Source of the DNA: Pedobacter sp. AJM
GTDB taxonomy: Bacteria; Bacteroidota; Bacteroidia; Sphingobacteriales; Sphingobacteriaceae
Assembly (NCBI RefSeq): GCF_002197755.1
Contig: NZ_NHOT01000011.1
Coordinates: 1 to 64,000 of the forward strand
Direction: 5' to 3'
DNA length: 64,000 nt
Positions 25,364 through 34,249 of the stretch are shown here, in pieces. Made by a program: the position numbers and the translations under genes. The notes beneath the pieces were generated by a model. That model searched no databases, was not told the DNA's origin, and saw only the letters and a program-made list of their open reading frames with translations. The first letter of the stretch is position 1, and each line of letters starts with the position of its first letter.

Positions 25364-26665
25364 CCTGTTGTGTAAGCTTCTTAAAGCCTCGGTTTTATAT
25401 TCGCTTAAAATAAGTAAGGACACATTGTAATTGCTTCCTCCGTAAGAAATCATCCGGATTGGAATATGCTTTAAACCTTCCAGAACCCTGCTGGCGAAAC
25501 CATGTTTCTCTGAGCCGAAATCGCCCACCACGCATACAATACTATGGTTGGTGTCTACTTCAACGGTTCCGAAACTTTCCAGCTCTTCAATGATCTTTGG
25601 AAGATTTCCAATTTCATCAATGGTTAAAGAAACGGCAACCTCAGAAGTCGTGATCATATCGATAGGCGTTTTATAGCGTTCAAATACCTCGAAAACGCGA
25701 CGAAGGAAACCATAAGCCAGTAACATCCTGCTTGATTGAATCCGAATGGCAGTAATGCCATCTTTTGCAGCGATAGATTTTATTTTTCCTTTTTCACTGT
25801 TATGGGTAATCAGTGTTCCGGCTGCTGAGGGTTCCATCGTGTTTAGCAAACGAACTGGTATTTTATATTTCTGAGCAGGAAAAACCGACTGCGGATGCAA
25901 AATTTTCGCACCGAAATAAGCCAGCTCAGCCGCTTCATCAAAAGACAATTGTGCAATAGGCTTTGTACCTTTTACAATTCGCGGATCATTGTTATGCATT
26001 CCATCAATATCGGTCCAGATCTGAACTTCTTCCGCTAAAATCGCAGCGCCTAATAATGATGCGGTATAATCGCTTCCTCCACGGCGTAAATTATCTACCT
26101 CTCCAAAACTGTTGCGGCAAATAAACCCTTGCGTGATGAACAATTTATTGTCTTTGTGCTGCTCTAAAAGCGGGGTTAAATGTTTCGTGGTAAATGGAAT
26201 ATCCGGTTCGTTATCCTCATCGGTTTTCATGAAATCAAGGGCAGGCAACAACACAGACCCGATTCCAATCGATTTTAAATAAATGTGGTATAAAGTGGTA
26301 GACAACAATTCACCCTGCGCCAAAACCACTTTCTCTTCAACAGGAGTAAAAATATCGTTGGTTAAAACCGCTAAAAAGCTGAAATGATAATCAATTACTT
26401 CATTCCCCATCTCCTGAAAATCAGCATCAGGCAAAAGTTCAATCACAAAATCTTTATATTTCTGGTACAAATTTTCTACTGCGCTGCTCCCCTTCTGCTT
26501 ATCTCCGGACAAAAAATAATTAGAAATTTCAACTAAACTATTTGTAGTACCAGAAACGGCTGATAACACTACAATCTGCTCTTCATTTGGATTAATGATA
26601 TCCAATAACTTCGTCATGCGCTCGGGACTACCAACAGACGTACCCCCAAATTTTAATATTTTCAT
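25352..26665 (-). CDS. Aspartate kinase (monofunctional)
   Basis: Aspartokinase phosphorylates L-aspartate in the first step to Lys, Thr, Met and DAP. The N-terminal KFGGTSVGSPERM binds substrate and ATP, RRGGSDYTASLLGAAI and WTDIDGMHNNDPRIV complete the kinase domain, and a C-terminal tandem ACT region (TAIRIQSSRMLLAYGFLRRVF, then VEVDTNHSIVCVVGD) is the likely site of feedback control. At 437 residues it lacks a homoserine dehydrogenase domain. It lies on the same strand as lysA, 319 bases upstream, linking start and end of lysine synthesis. Confidence 0.93.
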   Translation of the reverse strand: MKILKFGGTSVGSPERMTKLLDIINPNEEQIVVLSAVSGTTNSLVEISNYFLSGDKQKGSSAVENLYQKYKDFVIELLPDADFQEMGNEVIDYHFSFLAVLTNDIFTPVEEKVVLAQGELLSTTLYHIYLKSIGIGSVLLPALDFMKTDEDNEPDIPFTTKHLTPLLEQHKDNKLFITQGFICRNSFGEVDNLRRGGSDYTASLLGAAILAEEVQIWTDIDGMHNNDPRIVKGTKPIAQLSFDEAAELAYFGAKILHPQSVFPAQKYKIPVRLLNTMEPSAAGTLITHNSEKGKIKSIAAKDGITAIRIQSSRMLLAYGFLRRVFEVFERYKTPIDMITTSEVAVSLTIDEIGNLPKIIEELESFGTVEVDTNHSIVCVVGDFGSEKHGFASRVLEGLKHIPIRMISYGGSNYNVSLLILSEYKTEALRSLHNRLFE

Positions 26666-26926
26666 CTACTTAAATTATATGAACTGTGATAAAAACTGCC
26701 AAAACTTTACATAATTCCTTTCGGACTGTGAAAAAGTTTAGATGGTTTTATTTTAATACCGGAATTTCTTTATTATTGTATCGGGGCGTGAAAATAAGCA
26801 AAACAAGCTTAAAAGCAACATCCTTAACAAAATAAAATTTGGATAAATAGAAATAAAATTCAATTCAGCCAAACTTCATTCATGAAATTTTGTTCAACAC
26901 GAGATATTTAATTAAAAAACAGCTCA

Positions 26927-28663
26927 ATGCAAGCAATTGACCAATCTACACAAGCCACCATTAACCAATGGCTAGGCGGTAATTACGACGAAAAAACAAA
27001 GGCAGAGATACAAGCCTTAGTTGATCAAAATGCAACAACAGAACTTATTGATTCATTTTATAAAAGTTTAGAGTTCGGAACGGGTGGCTTACGCGGAATT
27101 ATGGGTGCGGGATCTAACCGCATTAATAAGTATACTATCGGTACAGCTACCCAAGGTTTAGCCAATTATCTGAATAATAAATATCCTGGTGAAAAAATCA
27201 GTGTAGCCATTGCGCATGATAGCCGCAACAATTCTGATTATTTCGCCAAAATTACAGCTGATGTTTTCTCAGCCAACGGCATTTATGTTTACTTTTTTGA
27301 AGCATTAAGACCTACACCGGAACTTTCTTTTGCGGTACGTCATTTCGGTTGTAAAAGTGGTGTGATGTTAACGGCTTCTCATAATCCAAAAGAGTATAAC
27401 GGTTATAAAGCTTACGGTGCAGATGGCGGTCAGCTTACTTCTCCTGATGATAAATTGGTGATTGATGAGGTAAACAAAATCAGCAGTATTGATGAAGTTA
27501 AATTTGATCGGGTTGAAGGCAATATCGAATTAATCGGGGAAGCAGTAGATAAATTATATTTAGATGGTATCACCGCGCTTTCCATTTCTCCTGAAGCCAT
27601 AAAGAGACAGCAAAACTTAAAAATTGTTTACTCTCCTATTCACGGAACCGGAATTACACTGGTACCGAAAGCTTTAGAACAATTTGGCTTTACCAATGTA
27701 ACCGTTGTGGAAAAGCAAAGCAAACCCGATGGTAATTTCCCGACGGTTGTTTATCCAAATCCAGAAGAAAAGGACGCTTTAACTTTAGCGATAAATAAGG
27801 CGAAGGAAATTGACGCTGATTTAGTTTTGGCAACAGATCCTGATGCAGATCGTGTGGGTATTGCAGTGAAAGACAATGACGGCGAATGGGTTCTGTTAAA
27901 CGGTAACCAAACTGGAAGTTTACTAATTAATTACCTGCTAACAGCATGGCAGGAAGCAGGTAAGTTAGATGGTAACCAGTTTATTGTAAAAACAATTGTA
28001 ACCTCAAACCTGATTGAAGAAATTGCCAAGAAGAAAGATGTGACTTATTACAATACGCTAACCGGATTTAAATACATTGGTCAGGTAATGACTGAGCTGG
28101 AAGGAAAAAAATACTTTATTGGTGGTGGCGAAGAAAGTTATGGTTACTTAATCGGCGATTTGGTTCGCGATAAAGATGCGGTGGTTTCTGCTGCCTTCAT
28201 TTCTGAAATGACGGCTTACTATAAAGATAAAGGGGCCAGCTTATATAATGCCTTGCTTGATATGTATGTAGAATATGGCTTGTACAAAGAAGACCTGGTA
28301 TCACTGACTAAAAAAGGAAAAACAGGCGCAGAAGAAATCAAAGCCATGATGGTGAAATTCAGAGAGAATCCACCAGCTACATTGGGTGGTTCGAAAGTTT
28401 CGGTATTGAAGGACTACGAATTGGGTCAGGAAACAGATTTGGCAACAGGTAAAGTGACCAAACTGGATTATCCAACTTCTGATGTTTTGCAGTTTATTAC
28501 AGAAGATGGAAGCATTGTTTCTGCCCGTCCGAGTGGTACAGAGCCAAAAATTAAGTTCTATTGCAGTGTGAATGCACCTTTAGCAGATAGAAAAGATTTT
28601 GATTCGGTTAATGCACAGCTTGGAGAAAAAATTAAAGCGGTAATGGCCGATTTACAGGCTTAA
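26927..28663 (+). CDS. Phosphoglucomutase/phosphomannomutase family protein
   Basis: The 578-residue enzyme belongs to the alpha-D-phosphohexomutase family. The phosphoserine loop is TASHNPKEYNGYKAYG with Ser151; the metal loop is DPDADRVGIA, the sugar loop GGGEESYGYL, and the phosphate-binding loop ARPSGTEPKIKFY. An early GTGGLRGIMGAG motif is typical of PGM2/PMM2-like members of this length, which interconvert hexose or pentose 1- and 6(5)-phosphates. It feeds cell-wall and glycogen sugars. It is monocistronic with a terminator after it. The preceding 261 bases show no other gene. Confidence 0.93.
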   Translation: MQAIDQSTQATINQWLGGNYDEKTKAEIQALVDQNATTELIDSFYKSLEFGTGGLRGIMGAGSNRINKYTIGTATQGLANYLNNKYPGEKISVAIAHDSRNNSDYFAKITADVFSANGIYVYFFEALRPTPELSFAVRHFGCKSGVMLTASHNPKEYNGYKAYGADGGQLTSPDDKLVIDEVNKISSIDEVKFDRVEGNIELIGEAVDKLYLDGITALSISPEAIKRQQNLKIVYSPIHGTGITLVPKALEQFGFTNVTVVEKQSKPDGNFPTVVYPNPEEKDALTLAINKAKEIDADLVLATDPDADRVGIAVKDNDGEWVLLNGNQTGSLLINYLLTAWQEAGKLDGNQFIVKTIVTSNLIEEIAKKKDVTYYNTLTGFKYIGQVMTELEGKKYFIGGGEESYGYLIGDLVRDKDAVVSAAFISEMTAYYKDKGASLYNALLDMYVEYGLYKEDLVSLTKKGKTGAEEIKAMMVKFRENPPATLGGSKVSVLKDYELGQETDLATGKVTKLDYPTSDVLQFITEDGSIVSARPSGTEPKIKFYCSVNAPLADRKDFDSVNAQLGEKIKAVMADLQA

Positions 28664-28690
28664 GAAAAAGTTGCCTATATCGAAGATAAG

Positions 28691-28722
28691 AACCACAGGT
28701 GATGTTTTCATCTGTGGTTTTT
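28691..28722 (+). terminator. Rho-independent terminator after the phosphohexomutase gene
   Basis: AACCACA (28691-28697) pairs with TGTGGTT (28713-28719), with an inner GATG/CATC stem closed by TTTT, followed by a run of T. Confidence 0.88.
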
Positions 28723-28828
28723 TTGTTTGATAATGTAATTTTATTAGTAAACTATTGTAGTTCTTTAGAAATGAAAAGTTATAATTCAGAATTGTAATTC
28801 TTATATTTACACCACAATATCAATTATT

Positions 28829-29038
28829 ATGACAGAAATCATTTTGAAAGACGATGTAGAACAAAGTAAAATTGATGCTTTGCTGTTCTTCCTTAAATCA
28901 TCGAATATCGATGCCGAAGTGAAGATTACTGATGTAAAAAAAATCCAAAAATCAAGTGCTTTTTCTCTTGCTAAAGGAATATGGAGTGATTACAATGTTG
29001 ATGCAAATGAACTTAGAGATAAGGCCTGGAAAAGATAA
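28829..29038 (+). CDS. VapB-type antitoxin
   Basis: The 69-residue protein ends with FSLAKGIWSDYNVDANELRDKAWKR, the toxin-binding tail seen in Bacteroidota antitoxins paired with PIN-domain toxins. The N-terminal half is probably the DNA-binding, dimerising part. Its TAA overlaps the ATG of the next gene (TAATG, 29036-29040), the usual coupling in VapBC pairs. In such systems the antitoxin neutralises the ribonuclease and represses its own operon. Confidence 0.78.
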   Translation: MTEIILKDDVEQSKIDALLFFLKSSNIDAEVKITDVKKIQKSSAFSLAKGIWSDYNVDANELRDKAWKR

Positions 29039-29395
29039 TGGTATTATGTGATACAAATATCTTTATTGAAATTTATAAAGGATACTTTTACAAAAATTGG
29101 CCAATCTAATGTTGCTATTTCCGATGTTACCTGTGCAGAATTATTATATGGAGCAAGAAATAAAATTGAGCTTGAATTGATTAAACGAGATATTAACAAG
29201 CTATTTATTTTACCTATCTCTTCTGCAATTTCATCTCATGCCATAAACTTAATTGAACAATATACACTATCCCATAACTTAAACCTTCCTGATTCCCTTA
29301 TTGCATCCACAGCTATTATCCATAATATTAAATTATACACACTCAATCTGAAAGATTTCAGGTTTTTAGAGGAAATCGCTCTATTCAAAGTTTAA
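29038..29395 (+). pseudogene. VapC-type PIN-domain toxin, frameshifted near its N-terminus
   Basis: The ATG at 29038 reads MVLCDTNIFIEIYKG, the VapC start with the first catalytic Asp, but then runs to a stop at about 29109. The rest of the toxin continues in the next frame from about 29080: TKIGQSNVAISDVTCAELLYG (catalytic Glu), LNLPDSLIASTAI and LYTLNLKDF (further acidic residues), ending at 29395. Joining the frames near 29080 would give about 118 residues, the normal length. So one extra or two missing bases inactivate it, unless this is a sequencing error or a programmed shift. A separate start at GTG 29048 would lack the catalytic first Asp. Confidence 0.82.
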
Positions 29396-29439
29396 AATTT
29401 TTGTTTACTAATATCTGATTGCAGCGTTTCTAATTTTTA

Positions 29440-29470
29440 TTTGCTAACCTCAATTTCGTTTGTACATTTG
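29440..29470 (+). promoter_or_regulatory. Full Bacteroidota consensus promoter (TTTG-N19-TACATTTG)
   Basis: TTTG at 29440-29443 and TACATTTG at 29463-29470 are both exact, with the expected 19-base spacer. The start of transcription should fall about 7 bases before the ATG at 29484, so the leader is very short. It drives the copper/redox gene group. Confidence 0.8.
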
Positions 29471-29483
29471 CAGCTGAAATACA

Positions 29484-29855
29484 ATGTTTAAAAAAGCCCT
29501 TATATTTTTTCTGATGATCTGTACCCTATCTAATTGCTATATGCAATTGATTGTATATTCAGGTTATCAAATGAATAAGGAATACATTACCTCTGTATTT
29601 TGTATTAATAAAGCACATCCCGAATTGCATTGCGATGGCCAGTGTTTCCTAGCCAAAAAATTGAAAGATTTAGATGGAAAAAATAAGCAAATCCAGGAAA
29701 CGCTGAAAAGAATTGTAGAGACTGACCCCGAGTTCCGGGTTTTGGCACTCAATCACCATCTTCCCTACTTCATTATTAAATCCGAAAGCCTTTATCTGGA
29801 AAAACCCATCAGAGACCTTTCTATTTCTATTTTTCATCCACCGAAAACGGTTTAA
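29484..29855 (+). CDS. Small Cys-containing exported protein heading the copper/redox group
   Basis: This 123-residue protein starts with a hydrophobic leader (MFKKALIFFLMICTLSNCYM), which could be a signal sequence or lipoprotein signal (LSNC). The notable block is CINKAHPELHCDGQCFLAKKL, a Cys/His cluster that could bind metal. The remainder is helical and basic. I do not know its biochemical role, but it sits directly behind a consensus promoter and upstream of MbnP/MbnH-like genes, so a part in periplasmic copper handling is a reasonable inference. Confidence 0.7.
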   Translation: MFKKALIFFLMICTLSNCYMQLIVYSGYQMNKEYITSVFCINKAHPELHCDGQCFLAKKLKDLDGKNKQIQETLKRIVETDPEFRVLALNHHLPYFIIKSESLYLEKPIRDLSISIFHPPKTV

Positions 29856-29929
29856 GAAAATCTTTTTTTGCGATCGTTACCCTGAATTTTTTTAAGGGTC
29901 TATCATGTATTTTTAAGATGTTGAACTCA

Positions 29930-29947
29930 ATCCGATAGCTATCGGAT
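29930..29947. repeat. 18-bp perfect palindrome ATCCGATAGCTATCGGAT
   Basis: A fully self-complementary 18-mer lies in the 152-base gap before the MbnP gene. Its core CCGATAGCTATCGG looks like a dispersed palindromic word rather than a one-off operator, but this window has only one copy. Confidence 0.55.
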
Positions 29948-30007
29948 CAGCAGGACGATCGTATTAGAATTTCTTTAAATACTTTTTACTTATTCAATTT
30001 TCAAAAA

Positions 30008-30778
30008 ATGAAATTATCTCAATACTTACTGGCATTGTTATGTCCTATTATACTCCTGTCATCATGTAAAAAAGATGCAGATGAAACCACTCCAGATTCT
30101 AAATCCAGTTTCACTTTAGAATTCGAGCACCAGGTAAATGGATCTGCCCTGAATTTAAACACCACCACCTATAAAAATGCAAAAGGCGAAGATTTTAAAA
30201 TTAATGTATTCAAATATTACGTGAGCAATGTTAAATTAAGCAAAGCAGATGGAACAAATTACCTCATTCCGGAGAGTTATTTCTTAATTGATGAATCTAA
30301 ACCGGCAACAAAATTGATTACGGTAAGCGACGTGCCAACAGGCGATTACACCAAAATTGAATATACCATTGGTGTAGATTATGCCCGCAATTTCGCAGGT
30401 GCACAAACCGGAGCATTGGACCCGGTAAATGGCATGTTCTGGACCTGGAACAGTGGTTACATCTTTGTTAAGCTGGAAGGTACATCGCCGCAATCTACAG
30501 CAGCAAATCAATCTTTAACTTTTCATATTGGTGGAGTGGTAGATCCCAATAATACCATCAGAACCTATTCTACTGAGATTAATACTGCTAATCCATTAAG
30601 AATCAGAACAGATTCAAAACCAGATATGCACTTTATTGTTAATGCTGCCTCATTATTTACTGGCACAACTGATGTTAGTTTCGCAACCTTAAACTTCACA
30701 ATGGGCGGAGCCAATTCTGTCGTCATTGCTAATAATTATGCAAAAGGTTTATTCCGTTTAGATCACATTCATAATTAA
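30008..30778 (+). CDS. MbnP family copper-binding lipoprotein
   Basis: The 256-residue protein has a lipoprotein signal (IILLSSCKKD, Cys20) and the MbnP fold: SFTLEFEHQVNGSALNL, FKINVFKYYVSNVKL, VPTGDYTKIEYTIGVD, then GMFWTWNSGYIFVKLEG and a final HFIVNAASLF. In characterised MbnP/MbnH and related pairs, the di-heme partner oxidises a Trp of MbnP to kynurenine and the product binds copper; the WTWNSGY segment holds candidate Trp residues. The partner gene follows, overlapping by one base (TAATG), which supports the pairing. Confidence 0.88.
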   Translation: MKLSQYLLALLCPIILLSSCKKDADETTPDSKSSFTLEFEHQVNGSALNLNTTTYKNAKGEDFKINVFKYYVSNVKLSKADGTNYLIPESYFLIDESKPATKLITVSDVPTGDYTKIEYTIGVDYARNFAGAQTGALDPVNGMFWTWNSGYIFVKLEGTSPQSTAANQSLTFHIGGVVDPNNTIRTYSTEINTANPLRIRTDSKPDMHFIVNAASLFTGTTDVSFATLNFTMGGANSVVIANNYAKGLFRLDHIHN

Positions 30779-31815
30779 TGGTTAGGCAAATAGTCGTCTT
30801 CGCAGTGCTTATGTTGAGCATAGCGTTGATGTATGCCTGTAGTAAAAATGAAGATAAAATTAATCCGGACGAAAAGCCGGTAACATTTTCTATTCCTTCA
30901 AATTTTCCTGCTCCGGCATACCATTTCGAACAAAACAAGATCAGCAATGCCGGCTTTGCTTTAGGTAAAAAGCTATTTTATGACGCCAGGTTATCTGCCG
31001 ATAAAAGTGTTTCCTGCGGTAGCTGCCATCAACAGTTCGCTGCTTTTGCAAACCTTGATCATAAAGTAAGCCATGGTGTAAAAAACTGTCAGGGGAAACG
31101 CAATGCTCCGCCCCTTTTTAACCTGGCCTGGCAAAAAGCTTTCTTTTGGGATGGCGGTGTTAAAAATATAGAAACATCCCCATTAAATGCCATTACAGAT
31201 GCCTGTGAAATGGGTACTGATATCCAAACCATCATTACTTTTTTGAAAAGCACCGCTCCTTATCCGGAGATGTTTAAACAGGCTTTTGGCACGAATGAGA
31301 TCAGTTCTCAATTGCTATTAAAATCACTCACTCAGTTTACCGGAGTATTGGTTTCGGGAAATTCAAAGTACGACCAGGTTATCCGGAAGGAAGCTGGCGT
31401 GTCATTTACCGCCGAAGAACAGTCTGGTTATATGCTTTTTAAAAAGAAATGCAGCTCCTGCCATGCAGAACCCTTTTTTACAGATTTTTCTTATCGCAAT
31501 AACGGACTTGATTTAGTTAGTTCGGATGAGGGGCGTTCTCACATCACAGGTGTGCTAGCAGACTTTGGAACCTTTCGTATACCCAGCTTACGCAACATTG
31601 AATATACGGGCCCATATATGCATGACGGTCGTTTTTACAGTCTGGATGAAGTGCTCGAACATTATAATTCGGGGATTAAAGCGGCAGAAAACTTAGATCC
31701 ATCACTCAAAAATGGCATTCAGCTAAATGGTACAGATAAAGCACAAATTAAAGCATTTTTAAAAACCTTAACTGACAATGAGTTTATCAAAAACAAATTA
31801 TATAGCGAATCGTAA
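30778..31815 (+). CDS. MbnH/MauG-like di-heme cytochrome c peroxidase
   Basis: The 345-residue protein has a lipobox (MYACSK, Cys21) and two c-type heme sites, CGSCH (80-84) and CSSCH (225-229). The family block GKRNAPPLFNLAWQKAFFWDG and PYMHDGRF complete a typical bacterial di-heme peroxidase. MbnH relatives use the hemes to oxidise a Trp on MbnP rather than to remove peroxide; the direct coupling with the upstream MbnP gene argues for that use. The 3' end overlaps the next gene by 38 bases. Confidence 0.9.
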   Translation: MVRQIVVFAVLMLSIALMYACSKNEDKINPDEKPVTFSIPSNFPAPAYHFEQNKISNAGFALGKKLFYDARLSADKSVSCGSCHQQFAAFANLDHKVSHGVKNCQGKRNAPPLFNLAWQKAFFWDGGVKNIETSPLNAITDACEMGTDIQTIITFLKSTAPYPEMFKQAFGTNEISSQLLLKSLTQFTGVLVSGNSKYDQVIRKEAGVSFTAEEQSGYMLFKKKCSSCHAEPFFTDFSYRNNGLDLVSSDEGRSHITGVLADFGTFRIPSLRNIEYTGPYMHDGRFYSLDEVLEHYNSGIKAAENLDPSLKNGIQLNGTDKAQIKAFLKTLTDNEFIKNKLYSES

Positions 31816-32755
31816 GTTGCTGTTTGTGATACTATTGCTTTTCACCAGCAATGCTTTTGCCTGCGACATCTGCGGTTGTTTTATGGGCATCACACCCTAT
31901 TATAACCGAAACAGCATCAGTGTATTATATCGTTACAGATCATTTAGCGGTTATGAAGGTCAGTCACATTCATTGTTTCCTAACGGAGGAAAATTTTTCA
32001 TTCCGGCAAGAAGTCAGGATTTACCCATCACCGGTCATGACGGGAATCCCAACGATTATGAATTGTATCGTTCGATGGAAATACGTGGCAAATATTTTAT
32101 TAACAGCAAACTGGAAGTTAACGCCATACTTCCATATGTGTCAAACAGCGAACGCTACAATGGATATACTGCTACTATTGGAGGTATAGGCGATGTTAAT
32201 CTATATGCAGGCTATCATTTGATTCAAAAGTTTGATGAGAACTTCAAACAACAACTCATTGCTGGCGCCGGGATCAAGTTACCTACCGGTAAAAACGATT
32301 TCAAAAATACAGCCGGAATCCGTTACTCCTCTTTAATGCAAGGCGGTACAGGCAGTACAGATGGGTTTGTATACCTGAATTATCTGGTTGGCTTAGGAAA
32401 GTTTGGAGCGAGTTTAAATACCTCCTACAAAATAAATGGAAAGAACAAACGTGAAGAAAGTATTGCAAATAGCACTACGAGTTTCCTGAATATTTTTTAT
32501 ACCCAAAGCATCGGGAAAGACATGCAGGTTATGCCATCCGTTCAGTTTTTCTATGAATATTCTGGCGGAGAAAAGTATAATGGTGTTAAAACCGGGGAAC
32601 ATGTCATGAATAATTTAATGGGAGGCATTGGAGCTGACATCTTCTACAAGAATATAGCGCTAAATGCCGGTATACAAAAAAACATCTGGGAAGCGGAAAC
32701 CGACCATCCCATGAGTGCAGGTAAAGTTTATGTCGGAATTACTTATAATTTTTAA
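31778..32755 (+). CDS. Putative outer-membrane beta-barrel protein with N-terminal CxxCxC
   Basis: The 325-residue protein has a signal peptide (KLLFVILLLFTSNAFA) and then CDICGCFMG at the mature N-terminus, a tight Cys cluster well placed to catch metal. The rest is rich in alternating beta strands with Tyr/Gly turns and ends YVGITYNF, a C-terminal aromatic typical of outer-membrane barrels. I do not recognise a named family beyond the transporter-like proteins often found beside MbnP/MbnH. The ATG at 31778 lies within the preceding gene (38-base overlap), implying coupled translation. Confidence 0.72.
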   Translation: MSLSKTNYIANRKLLFVILLLFTSNAFACDICGCFMGITPYYNRNSISVLYRYRSFSGYEGQSHSLFPNGGKFFIPARSQDLPITGHDGNPNDYELYRSMEIRGKYFINSKLEVNAILPYVSNSERYNGYTATIGGIGDVNLYAGYHLIQKFDENFKQQLIAGAGIKLPTGKNDFKNTAGIRYSSLMQGGTGSTDGFVYLNYLVGLGKFGASLNTSYKINGKNKREESIANSTTSFLNIFYTQSIGKDMQVMPSVQFFYEYSGGEKYNGVKTGEHVMNNLMGGIGADIFYKNIALNAGIQKNIWEAETDHPMSAGKVYVGITYNF

Positions 32756-32766
32756 TTACAAATCAA

Positions 32767-33222
32767 ATGAAAAATACAATCACACTAGGATTTTGCTTAA
32801 TCGTTTTTCTTTTTAACGCTTGCAAAACAGAACCGGACGCCAAGGCAATAAAAAAAGAAGTACTTAACCTGCATGATAAACTGATGATTGATGGCGGAAA
32901 AGTAATGTCAAATAAAATGCGATTAGATTCCGTTTTGAAATCTGGTAAAATGAAATCTCCCCAGGATTCCTTAAATATAGCTGATCTGATTACAAATCTA
33001 AATCAAGCTGATGAACGTATGATGGATTGGATGCATGGTTTCAAAGATGACTTTAAAGGCAAAAATGAACAGGAAGATTTGGACTACTACAAATCTGAAA
33101 TGGTGAAGGTTAGACAAGTTGAAGACGATTATATCAAAGTAACCAAAGCATCCGATTCAGTCTTAAAGGAGTATAATATTGAGCCGGCAGTTAAAATGAA
33201 TATGGAACACCATAAACACTAA
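32767..33222 (+). CDS. Small helical lipoprotein
   Basis: The 151-residue product has a lipoprotein signal with Cys20 (LFNACKTEP). The mature part is almost wholly charged helix (coiled-coil-like) and ends in His-rich MEHHKH, a possible metal-binding tail. No family recognised. It is the fifth gene of the group, 11 bases after the barrel protein. The last 21 bases lie inside the first unit of a tandem repeat that continues downstream. Confidence 0.72.
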   Translation: MKNTITLGFCLIVFLFNACKTEPDAKAIKKEVLNLHDKLMIDGGKVMSNKMRLDSVLKSGKMKSPQDSLNIADLITNLNQADERMMDWMHGFKDDFKGKNEQEDLDYYKSEMVKVRQVEDDYIKVTKASDSVLKEYNIEPAVKMNMEHHKH

Positions 33223-33450
33223 ATTTCTCCCGCTGATTTTATAGATTTTCGCAGAGCCTATAAAAAATCTGCGTTTATCCTTTTAAATCAGCGGGAAACT
33301 ATTTAAACATAATAAGAAAATATAAAAATGAAACACTATAAACACTAAACTGCTCCCGCTGATTACACGGATTTTCGCAGAGCTTTAAAAACACTATCTG
33401 CGTTTATCTTTTTAAATCTGCGGGACACTATTTAAACAAAGTAAGAAAAC
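33202..33450. repeat. Tandem duplication of a 120-base hairpin-forming element
   Basis: Two similar units (33202-33320 and 33328-33450) follow one another. Each starts ATGrAACACyATAAACACTAAA, includes CTCCCGCTGATT...CGCAGAGC...TCTGCGTTTATC...AAATCwGCGGGA, and ends ACTATTTAAACA.. GTAAGAAAA or a close variant. CCCGCTGATTT/AAATCAGCGGG and CGCAGA/TCTGCG give a long hairpin. Unit 1 includes the end of the lipoprotein gene, so the second unit carries a copy of that tail. The core resembles a widespread intergenic repeat. Confidence 0.8.
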
Positions 33451-33509
33451 AACAATTAATTCCCTCCTGAAATACAGAGGTTGTATATTTACACTTTTAA
33501 TAAAACAAC

Positions 33510-34160
33510 ATGAATAAAATTATTTCTTCGATAGCCATTTGCTTGCTATCCATTTCCATACTTACATCCTGTAAACAGGATAAAAAACTTCCGTTTTATG
33601 GTGAACGCCATGCCGAAACGGTTAGAGACGCGAATGGTGCAGAAAAGATAGATACCGTTTATCAAACCATTCCAAATTGGGCATTCTTAAATCAGGACAG
33701 TGTGCTTACGACAAATAAAGCTACAGATGGAAAAGTTTATATAGCGGACTTCTTTTTTACTTCCTGCAGCACCATTTGTCCGACAATGCACAGGAATCTC
33801 ATGACAGTTTACAATGAATATAAAACAAACCCTGATGTGATGTTTGTGTCGCACACCATTGACTTTAAATATGATAAGCCGTCCGTATTGAAAAAATATG
33901 CTCAAAAACTTGGTGTGGATGGCTCAAAATGGCAATTCCTTTATGGAAGCAAAGATAGTGTTTATACATTGGCGGAAAAGAACTATCTGGTAGCAGTTGG
34001 TGAAGATAGTACTTCAAAGGATGGTTATATCCATCAGGGTTATCTGGTTTTGATTGACAAGGACAGACGCATTCGCGGTGCTTACGATGGTACAAAAGAA
34101 GACCAGGTAGAGCAATTAAAAAAAGATATTCCGGTTCTTTTGGCTGAATATAAAAAATAG
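33510..34160 (+). CDS. SCO1/SenC family copper chaperone
   Basis: The 216-residue thioredoxin-fold lipoprotein has Cys21 at the lipobox (LTSCKQD) and the copper motif CSTICP (Cys86, Cys90) followed later by the conserved His in GYIHQGYLVLID. SCO proteins deliver copper to the CuA centre of cytochrome oxidase or act as thiol sensors. The length fits. A near-consensus TATATTTA lies 19 bases before the ATG, so it may have its own promoter. Its position ends the copper group before a cytochrome c gene. Confidence 0.92.
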   Translation: MNKIISSIAICLLSISILTSCKQDKKLPFYGERHAETVRDANGAEKIDTVYQTIPNWAFLNQDSVLTTNKATDGKVYIADFFFTSCSTICPTMHRNLMTVYNEYKTNPDVMFVSHTIDFKYDKPSVLKKYAQKLGVDGSKWQFLYGSKDSVYTLAEKNYLVAVGEDSTSKDGYIHQGYLVLIDKDRRIRGAYDGTKEDQVEQLKKDIPVLLAEYKK

Positions 34161-34249
34161 AATTTAGCCACGGAAATATAGATTTGTATGGAATGAAAAT
34201 TAATTTTATCCGTGCTTTCTTTGTTTTCGTGGCAATTAACAAAACATCA

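Noticed and set aside
33202..33450. Possible CRISPR-like array
   Set aside because: Only two long units with internal inverted symmetry; no short repeats with unique spacers and no cas genes nearby.
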